From: Candidatus Sulfuricurvum sp. RIFRC-1 | Lineage (GTDB): Bacteria; Campylobacterota; Campylobacteria; Campylobacterales; Sulfurimonadaceae | Direction of reading: 5' to 3' | Assembly (NCBI RefSeq): GCF_000310245.1 | Contig: NC_020505.1 | Location: forward strand, 1,584,001 to 1,648,000 | Length of the DNA: 64,000 nt | In this document: piece after piece, positions 56,718 through 64,000 of the stretch | Position numbering within the stretch: the first letter of the stretch is position 1 | Layout of the letters: each line of letters begins with the position of its first letter | Translations under genes and position numbers: made by a program | Notes under the pieces: generated by a model | Told to the model about the DNA's origin: nothing | Database searches by the model: none | Seen by the model: only the letters and a program-made list of their open reading frames with translations

Positions 56718-57391
56718 CGCTCACTCTTTGGTAGCGCAAATTTTTGCGTTATCAATTCCCCTTCATCATTAAAAAAGAGATAATAAAGTTTGTCTTTCTT
56801 CACACTTAGCCCAGCAAGAAAGCGTAACGCTAAATTTGCCTGTAACGATGCAATATGCATCACAATCGGTGCGGCAATACCAGCAGGTGCTTTTTGGGTA
56901 ATTTTAAATACTTCGTTAAACGATGCTTCTTCAAAAAAACATACCTGACCGTTAAACGCCTCCACCGATCCATAAACCCAAGGTAATCCTTTGGATTTAG
57001 CGTACGTGTTGATGGCACCGCGAGAGGGGAGATTATCCGTCGCATCAATAATGAGATCTACCTCGATCTCTTTTTGAATAAAGTCTTCAAAACGACAAAT
57101 ATGGGGATAGGCTGTAACATGTGGACAACGTGCTTCGATAAGTTCTGCTACTACCTCGGCTTTGAACTTTTCCTCATCTCCCATTTTAAATGCGATCTGA
57201 CGATGAATATTATGCAAACTAACCGTATCAAAGTCGACCATATGAATCTCGCCGATTCCTGATGAGCCCAGAGCGAATGCTAACGAGCTCCCTAGTCCTC
57301 CACTTCCAATAATGGCAATTCGCTTCGATTGAAGTGAACGTTGCGTCTCTTCTCCCCACAACTGCACCTGACGGTGGAAATAGTGCATCAT
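56714..57391 (-). CDS. ThiF/MoeB-family adenylyltransferase
   Basis: E1-like enzyme of 225 residues. The ATP site is IAIIGSGGLGSSLAFALGSS, followed by HMVDFDTVSLHNIHRQI with the conserved Asp and Arg, and DLIIDATDNLPSRGAIN. The CxxC zinc pairs of MoeB/ThiF are missing, as is an obvious catalytic Cys loop, so it is a short HesA/MoeB-like member activating a sulfur-carrier protein for thiamine or molybdopterin synthesis. Of three possible ATGs, 57391 has the best spacing to AGGAG. Confidence 0.85.
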   Translation of the reverse strand: MMHYFHRQVQLWGEETQRSLQSKRIAIIGSGGLGSSLAFALGSSGIGEIHMVDFDTVSLHNIHRQIAFKMGDEEKFKAEVVAELIEARCPHVTAYPHICRFEDFIQKEIEVDLIIDATDNLPSRGAINTYAKSKGLPWVYGSVEAFNGQVCFFEEASFNEVFKITQKAPAGIAAPIVMHIASLQANLALRFLAGLSVKKDKLYYLFFNDEGELITQKFALPKSER

Positions 57392-57448
57392 ATTCATTCT
57401 CCTGCAGATATTTGCTTTAGCTTAACATCGTTTCGCTAAATTGCTCCC

Positions 57449-59422
57449 TTATTCTGACTTGAGTACTAAGGTATTCATATTTTCAGCTGGTAAAAGGATA
57501 ATAAATCGGGCACCGACACTGGTGTTTTCAACCCAGATTTTCCCTCCAAAACTCTCTTCAATAATATATTTCGACATATGCAGCCCTAACCCTGTCCCTT
57601 TATCAGGATCTTTAGTCGTAAAATAGATATCAAATACTTTTTCCATCACATTAGGAGCAATCCCTCCGGCATTATCTTCGATACTGACCTTCACCCCATC
57701 CTCATAAGCTTCGACACGAATCGTAATCATCCCATTCGATATTTTTTGCTCGACAATCGCATCATGAGCATTTTTGATTAAATTCATCAATACTTGAATC
57801 ATCTCATTTTTAGAAATATTAACTTTTCGTGCTGAAGATATATCAATATCCGTTTTTATTTTTGCATATTTCAAAAATACATCACTAAGTCTCAACGCAT
57901 CTACGACTAAATCACCAATATCCTCAGGGGCTATGGATTTGTCCGTTTTGTAAAAGTTACGAAAATCATCAATGGTTTTAGAGAGATATTGCAGATATTC
58001 ATCAATCCTCGTATGACTCTGATCAAAATAAGCTTCATCGCATAAACCAAGCTTTTGTTTTACGTACATATCTTGGTTAATCAGTGCCAATGTATGAAGT
58101 GGCTGTCGCCATTGATGGGCAATTTGTTCAATCATCTCACCCATCGCAGCTAATCTGGATTGTTGGACGAACAAACGGTCTTTAATCCGTGCTTCATCCA
58201 GTGCAACTTTTACTTTGTCACTCAATGTGTCATTCAAATGATTGAGTTTTCCAATGTATTCACGCTGTAACAGATATACCCTATGGGCAAGTGCCAGTGA
58301 GAGAAAAATCATCTCTATAGCCGACCCTATCTGCTGAACATGATTGATACCGTAAAAGCTGGGGATCAGATCAAATTTATTGAAAGCAAAAATAATCGTA
58401 GCAATCAGAAAAGAGCTCCATCCGGCAACATAAAAACGAGCGGCTCGATATTCGTGACGCATGACCAATAAACCTGCAATCAGTAATACAATCGGCATAA
58501 TCGATGCCAATAATGCATTAATGGGAATTACCTTTCCATAAGGGAGTACGGATGATGCAAGTGCCATAACGATGCTAATACTCATCATACCGACAATTAT
58601 TTTGTCCAGACGAGGGGTATAACGTCGCGTATTGAGAAAATGGCGGCTAAAATAAAGGGCAGAAAAAGAACTCAATGCAATAAAGGCACTCGACCCGTGT
58701 TCAATTAACCACCGCGCATCTCCCCATACGTATTTAATTCCTAACCCGTCAAATGAGAGCTGCCACAAAATAAAAGAGGCCAAAAAGAGAATATAACGGA
58801 GATAATTAGGATCTCTGGTATAAATAAATAAAACAATATTGTAAAGCAAGATAATAATAAAAAAACCGTAATAGATACCCACAAAAAGATTATTCTGCTC
58901 CATCTCTGCAAAAAGATCTTCCGATGAGAGGATAGAGAGAGGAAGCTGCATCGAGCTTTGTGTTTTAATTTTCAATAATAATGTTGAATCAGCCACATTA
59001 TTAAGAGGAAGTTCGGAAATAAAATGGTGTGAATCCACTTCTCTCGAATGAAAAGGTTGAGAGGTACCCATACGTTGATATTTGAGTATTTTTCCATCAT
59101 TCTTAATCAAATAAAGATCAATCGACTCCAATAAAGGATAATCAATTTTTACCCACCATTTTTTGTTAAGGCTTGGATTGAAATTCTTCAGATCAATTTT
59201 AAACCAATACACCGATTGTGTAAAACCGAAATTGACACTGCGTTCTTTTGTATAAGGGATAAAAGAACTTTGTTGTACCTCTTGAAGAGAGGTATTTCCG
59301 TCACGATCTTCCAAATATTCGATAGAAGCTTCTATCGAAGGGGAAGTATTATCATGAAGTTGTAAAACTGCGGCTTGAAGTGAAAAAAAGAGGGTAAAAA
59401 AAAGGAAAAAAAGTTTTTTCAC
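57449..59422 (-). CDS. 7TM sensor histidine kinase (7TMR-DISM)
   Basis: Kinase of 657 residues. A signal peptide is followed by a periplasmic DISM extracellular domain (SVYWFKIDLKN), seven membrane helices (about 185-390), a coiled coil, the phospho-acceptor segment IAHQWRQPLHTLALI and a HATPase domain (NLIKNAHDAI, DNAGGI, GTGLGLHMS). DISM ectodomains are thought to bind carbohydrate-like or other small ligands. No response regulator gene adjoins, so its partner lies elsewhere. Confidence 0.9.
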   Translation of the reverse strand: MKKLFFLFFTLFFSLQAAVLQLHDNTSPSIEASIEYLEDRDGNTSLQEVQQSSFIPYTKERSVNFGFTQSVYWFKIDLKNFNPSLNKKWWVKIDYPLLESIDLYLIKNDGKILKYQRMGTSQPFHSREVDSHHFISELPLNNVADSTLLLKIKTQSSMQLPLSILSSEDLFAEMEQNNLFVGIYYGFFIIILLYNIVLFIYTRDPNYLRYILFLASFILWQLSFDGLGIKYVWGDARWLIEHGSSAFIALSSFSALYFSRHFLNTRRYTPRLDKIIVGMMSISIVMALASSVLPYGKVIPINALLASIMPIVLLIAGLLVMRHEYRAARFYVAGWSSFLIATIIFAFNKFDLIPSFYGINHVQQIGSAIEMIFLSLALAHRVYLLQREYIGKLNHLNDTLSDKVKVALDEARIKDRLFVQQSRLAAMGEMIEQIAHQWRQPLHTLALINQDMYVKQKLGLCDEAYFDQSHTRIDEYLQYLSKTIDDFRNFYKTDKSIAPEDIGDLVVDALRLSDVFLKYAKIKTDIDISSARKVNISKNEMIQVLMNLIKNAHDAIVEQKISNGMITIRVEAYEDGVKVSIEDNAGGIAPNVMEKVFDIYFTTKDPDKGTGLGLHMSKYIIEESFGGKIWVENTSVGARFIILLPAENMNTLVLKSE

Positions 59423-59423
59423 T

Positions 59424-60215
59424 TTATTTTCGCTTTCGTAATGCCTCTTTAAACCCCCACCCTTTTCGTGATTCTATGAGGCTTTTTCGATCCAAATCAA
59501 CGATCAACAGCTCTTCAGTGTTACCAAGATCTGCTTCTATTTCTCCATCGGGAGATACAACCATCGAATCACCGTAAAACTTCCATGCATGTTTTTCATC
59601 ACAATATTCTCCGACACGATTGGCACGGAGGATATAGCAGTTGTGGGTAAAAGCTCTGGTTTTAATCAGCTCACGCCATCGATTATGCGATTCAAAAGTA
59701 GAAGCGCTTGGGATTAAAACTGCGTCAACAACTTTAGAACTCACAGCATCCCACATAGGATCAAAATGGGTCTCATAACCTCCCATTACGGCAAATTTAA
59801 ATCCATCCACTGCAAAAATCATCGGAGGTTTTACCGCTTCGATAGGATTATTAAAAAATTTCTCTTCATTCCAATGTGGATAATTAATCAAAAATTGCTG
59901 CGGATAATAGGTAACACTACGGGCATTAATTTTTGCAATCATTTTCGTACACTCTCTCTTTTTCACCGTTACGATAGGGGCAACAAAAGTAAGATCATAT
60001 TTGAGAGCCAATACTTTGAGTGTTTCGATTTGATGAGTACTTTGTTCTGCAATCATACTGACAGGCGTTTGAATCAGCTCTTTGAAAAAAGGGTTCAGGA
60101 GATATTCCCCCATTAACATAAGCTTTACCCCTTTTTGATTCGCAATACGGGCATAACTTTCGAGTTTATTGCTCCCCATACCAATGGAAGGGAGTTGGAG
60201 TATGGCAACACGCAT
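59424..60215 (-). CDS. nitrilase-fold protein lacking the catalytic Cys
   Basis: Protein of 263 residues of the carbon-nitrogen hydrolase superfamily. The Glu (LMGEYLLNPF) and Lys (TKMIAKINARS) of the triad are present, but the nucleophile elbow, normally GxxICYE, reads AVMGGYETHFDPMW: Gly stands where Cys is expected. Either it is catalytically dead and binds ligand only, or a different residue is used. It lies between xseB (one-base overlap) and the 7TM kinase gene. Confidence 0.85.
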   Translation of the reverse strand: MRVAILQLPSIGMGSNKLESYARIANQKGVKLMLMGEYLLNPFFKELIQTPVSMIAEQSTHQIETLKVLALKYDLTFVAPIVTVKKRECTKMIAKINARSVTYYPQQFLINYPHWNEEKFFNNPIEAVKPPMIFAVDGFKFAVMGGYETHFDPMWDAVSSKVVDAVLIPSASTFESHNRWRELIKTRAFTHNCYILRANRVGEYCDEKHAWKFYGDSMVVSPDGEIEADLGNTEELLIVDLDRKSLIESRKGWGFKEALRKRK

Positions 60216-60409
60216 TATTGCTCCTGATTTTTGATAATTTGAATCTGTAACTGTGCATTTTGAAGCATTGTTTCAGCGATACGCAGCTCTTTCATCCCCT
60301 CTTCGTAAGCTTTAACACTTTCATTCATTGGCAATGCAGGATCCATTAATTTCTCTAGAATCGCTTTGGCATTGGTAATCTTGGTTTCAAAACTCTCATT
60401 CTGACTCAT
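60215..60409 (-). CDS. xseB: exodeoxyribonuclease VII small subunit
   Basis: Helical protein of 64 residues with the family pattern: ESFETKITNAKAILEKLMDP, LPMNESVKAYEEGMKEL and AETMLQNAQLQIQII. It assembles with XseA to degrade single-stranded DNA in repair. Overlaps metX by four bases; xseA is not in this window. Confidence 0.9.
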   Translation of the reverse strand: MSQNESFETKITNAKAILEKLMDPALPMNESVKAYEEGMKELRIAETMLQNAQLQIQIIKNQEQ

Positions 60410-61503
60410 AGTGCCTCCCGAACATAATTCTCTATTTTATCAATTTCTACTAAAAAAGCATCATGTCCATAATCACTCGTAACTTCAAGATAATCGCTGT
60501 TCGTTTTTCCGAGTACTTTCATTGCGGTATGGATACTCTCCATCTCGGAAGGGAGAAAAAGAATATCTTTTTCAAATCCGACCAGATAGAGTTCCGCATT
60601 GATTTTCCCTAATGCTTCTTCAAGCGAATCAAATCCCCGCGACAGGTCATAGATATTGATCGCTTTAGTAATATAGAGATACGAAAGAGGATCAAACCAT
60701 TTTGTAAAATTATAGCCATTGTACTCTAAATACGATTCAACCTGAAACTTGCCGAACAGCTCATATAATCCATCGGTTCGTTTGTATTCACGACCAAATT
60801 TCTTTGTCATTGACTGATGGGATAAAAAGCTGATATGTCCCGCCATGCGCCCGATTGCCATACCCGAAAGACCGTTTTCTCGGATAATTTCTGGATCATA
60901 ATAGCCGTTTTTAAACTCAGGATCTTTAAGAATTGCCTCTTGGGCAACTTTATTAAATGCTATCGCCCATGCTTGCGTCGCAGACGTCGTTGCCATAGCA
61001 ATAATTTTTTTGGCGAAATTCGGAAAATAGACACCAAATGCGAGGGCTTGCATCCCCCCCATCGATCCGCCGATCACGGCATGCACCTGATGGATTCCCA
61101 AACGATCAAACAAAATTCGCTGTGCTTTAACCATATCCAGAATTGTCACAACCGGAAATTTATAACGGTATGGTTCATTGTACGGGTAACGAGGTGACAT
61201 AGGACCGGTTGAGCCGAAACAGCTCCCGATCACATTGGTACAGATCACGAAAAATTTGTCAGTATCGACCGCTTTTCCCTGACCTATAAGTCCATCCCAC
61301 CATCCGTTCTTGTTATCCCCCTCATACGTCCCTGCCGCATGATGAGATCCCGTGAGGGCATGGCAGATGACGATTACATTATCCCGCGCTTCATTCAGTT
61401 CTCCGTACGTTTCATAGACGATATCGTACGGTTCAAGAATACGCCCACTCTCTAAATAGAGAGGGTTCGTAAAATGTTCACTGTGAATTTGCAGATTTAA
61501 CAT
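60406..61503 (-). CDS. metX: homoserine O-acetyltransferase
   Basis: Alpha/beta-hydrolase of 365 residues activating homoserine for methionine synthesis. Nucleophile Ser is in VIGGSMGGMQAL, and the His in TSDYGHDAFLVE; CHALTGSHHA and NVIGSCFGSTGP are further family marks. Acetyl versus succinyl donor cannot be settled by eye; the adjacent metY favours acetyl. Full length, directly after metY. Confidence 0.93.
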   Translation of the reverse strand: MLNLQIHSEHFTNPLYLESGRILEPYDIVYETYGELNEARDNVIVICHALTGSHHAAGTYEGDNKNGWWDGLIGQGKAVDTDKFFVICTNVIGSCFGSTGPMSPRYPYNEPYRYKFPVVTILDMVKAQRILFDRLGIHQVHAVIGGSMGGMQALAFGVYFPNFAKKIIAMATTSATQAWAIAFNKVAQEAILKDPEFKNGYYDPEIIRENGLSGMAIGRMAGHISFLSHQSMTKKFGREYKRTDGLYELFGKFQVESYLEYNGYNFTKWFDPLSYLYITKAINIYDLSRGFDSLEEALGKINAELYLVGFEKDILFLPSEMESIHTAMKVLGKTNSDYLEVTSDYGHDAFLVEIDKIENYVREAL

Positions 61504-61511
61504 GAGACCCT

Positions 61512-62777
61512 TTACGCGTTTAATGCCTGAGTTAAATCATCAATCAAATCGGTCGATGCTTCGAGTCCGATACTTAGACGAATCAGCCCTGATGGGACAC
61601 CGCATGCCACTAACTCTTCTTGAGATAATTGTTGATGGGTTGTCGATGCCGGATGGGTAATGATTGATTTAGAATCGCCGATATTCACAACAAGTGAAAA
61701 TAGCTTTGTAGCATCCACAATTTTTTTCGCCGCTTCAAAACTCTCAACTTCAAAACTGAGCAAGCCGCTTGCCATACCGTTTTCAAAATAACGTTGTGCA
61801 TTGGCATAGTTACTATTGCTTTTTAATCCCGGATAGTTCACTTTTTTAACCATCGGGTGAGATTCTAAAAACTCTGCAACCACTTGAGCATTGCGTGAGT
61901 GTTCACGCATACGGAGCGAAAGAGTTTCTATCCCTTGGATAAAGAGCCATGAATTAAACGGAGACACCACCGCACCCAAATCACGCAAAAGTGAAAGACG
62001 TGCACGAAGGGTAAAGAGAGGCAACGGTACATCAACATAAACTAACCCGTGATAACTCTCATCCGGCTCATTGAACTGCGGATAGCGCGCATTCCCTTTG
62101 ATCAAATCAATCAAACCGTTACGCTCAACCATAATCCCGCCAATGGCCAATCCTTGTCCCGTCGTATATTTACTCGCACTGTGAACCACTACATCGACAC
62201 CATGTTCGAACGGACGGCAAAGGACCGGAGTCGCTACCGTATTATCGACGATAGTGAGGATGCCGTGTTTTTTCGCAATCGCGGTAATTGCAGCAATATC
62301 GGCCACATCGATGCTAGGGTTGGTTAATGATTCAAAGAAAATCGCTTTGGTTTTATCATCAACCAGTGCTTCGATCTCGATTGGATTTTGCACATCGAAA
62401 TAACGGGCTTGTATACCGAAACGTTTTAACGTGTACGACGCTTGGGTCAATGTTCCGCCGTAGAGCTGACGGGCACAAATAATATTATCTCCCGATTCAG
62501 CCGCATTAGCAATTGCATAAAAGATAGAGGCCATACCGCTTGCACCGGCTAAAGCTGCAGCGCCCCCTTCAAGTTGCGCAAACCGTTTTTCAAAGACATC
62601 GGTTGTCGGGTTGTTCAGACGGGTATAGATATTTCCCAACTCTTTAAGAGCAAATAAATTTGCCGCATGCTCAACATCACGAAACTCGTATGCAGTCGTT
62701 TGATAGATGGGTACTGCCATCGTACTTTGAGAGTCTTTGTTGTATCCCGCGTGAAGCGCTTCAGTTTGAAGTTGCAT
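61512..62777 (-). CDS. metY: O-acetylhomoserine sulfhydrylase
   Basis: PLP enzyme of 421 residues that makes homocysteine from O-acetylhomoserine and sulfide. The Cys/Met-metabolism class shows in TEALHAGYNKDSQSTMAVPI, the ring-stacking YGGTLTQASYTL and the PLP lysine in VVHSASKYTTGQGLAIGG. Direct sulfhydrylation suits a sulfide-rich habitat. Start at 62777, five bases after AAAGGA, is favoured over the ATG six bases upstream. Operon metY-metX-xseB. Confidence 0.94.
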   Translation of the reverse strand: MQLQTEALHAGYNKDSQSTMAVPIYQTTAYEFRDVEHAANLFALKELGNIYTRLNNPTTDVFEKRFAQLEGGAAALAGASGMASIFYAIANAAESGDNIICARQLYGGTLTQASYTLKRFGIQARYFDVQNPIEIEALVDDKTKAIFFESLTNPSIDVADIAAITAIAKKHGILTIVDNTVATPVLCRPFEHGVDVVVHSASKYTTGQGLAIGGIMVERNGLIDLIKGNARYPQFNEPDESYHGLVYVDVPLPLFTLRARLSLLRDLGAVVSPFNSWLFIQGIETLSLRMREHSRNAQVVAEFLESHPMVKKVNYPGLKSNSNYANAQRYFENGMASGLLSFEVESFEAAKKIVDATKLFSLVVNIGDSKSIITHPASTTHQQLSQEELVACGVPSGLIRLSIGLEASTDLIDDLTQALNA

Positions 62778-62878
62778 AATCATCCTTTACATTGTTTTGT
62801 AAATTATTGTATCGTGATTTTACATTTTTCCCAAGTAATCCTACTAATTTAGTAGGATTAAAACCGTATAAATGAAAT

Positions 62879-64000
<1,122 letters not shown>

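Overview
The window looks like chromosome from a free-living Campylobacterota (epsilonproteobacterial) species, most likely close to Sulfuricurvum or Sulfurimonas. The phylum call rests on a desulforubrerythrin of the Campylobacter type, a CetA/CetB-like energy-taxis pair, a DapC-type aminotransferase next to murC, and many overlapping same-strand genes. The genus is inference. No rRNA, tRNA, CRISPR array or transposase gene was found.

Layout. 1-6900 is an iron and peroxide-stress block: a siderophore receptor cut by the left edge, a minus-strand operon (unknown 260-residue protein, flavodoxin, HemP, TonB receptor), ferritin, a DUF2325 protein and desulforubrerythrin. Three promoters share one Fur-box/-35 architecture, and three copies of TTGATA-N5-TATCAA mark a second possible operator. 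6900-9600 is an accessory island: a dinJ-yafQ toxin pair, a second yafQ 3' end, hairpin repeats, and an AT-rich HEPN-like gene between 59-bp inverted repeats. 9600-19400 holds a periplasmic rhodanese, a TolC-MacA-MacB export operon, mscL, a D,D-carboxypeptidase and an ABC-F ATPase. 19400-23700 holds a Met/Gly-rich repeat protein, a two-component system and the energy-taxis pair. 23700-33400 is mostly minus-strand housekeeping (gpsA, K+ channel, gatB, thiE-like, atpB, cytochrome c, ribF, tlyA). 33400-44100 holds an NDH-2-like oxidoreductase, ligA, a probably imported secreted protein, a second HEPN-like gene, mutS2, murC and dapC. 44100-49300 holds a GGDEF-EAL protein lying between two copies of the dapC 5' region, an AbiEii-type nucleotidyltransferase pair and a polysaccharide deacetylase. 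49400-55600 is a MarR-controlled RND efflux operon. 55800-64000 holds small lipoproteins, a ThiF-like protein, a 7TM sensor kinase, a nitrilase-fold protein without its catalytic Cys, xseB, metX, metY and a partial guaB.

How it fits together. The left block takes up iron, stores it and detoxifies peroxide, apparently under Fur and one further regulator. Two tripartite export systems handle toxic compounds. The accessory pieces (two HEPN-like proteins, dinJ-yafQ, the AbiEii pair) are candidate defence or stress modules scattered among core genes, several of them beside dispersed palindromic repeats. No single large new system is evident. The best candidates for new biology are the inverted-repeat HEPN cassette, the Fur-type promoter that fires into a gene-poor 190-bp stretch, and the shared 17-bp operator.
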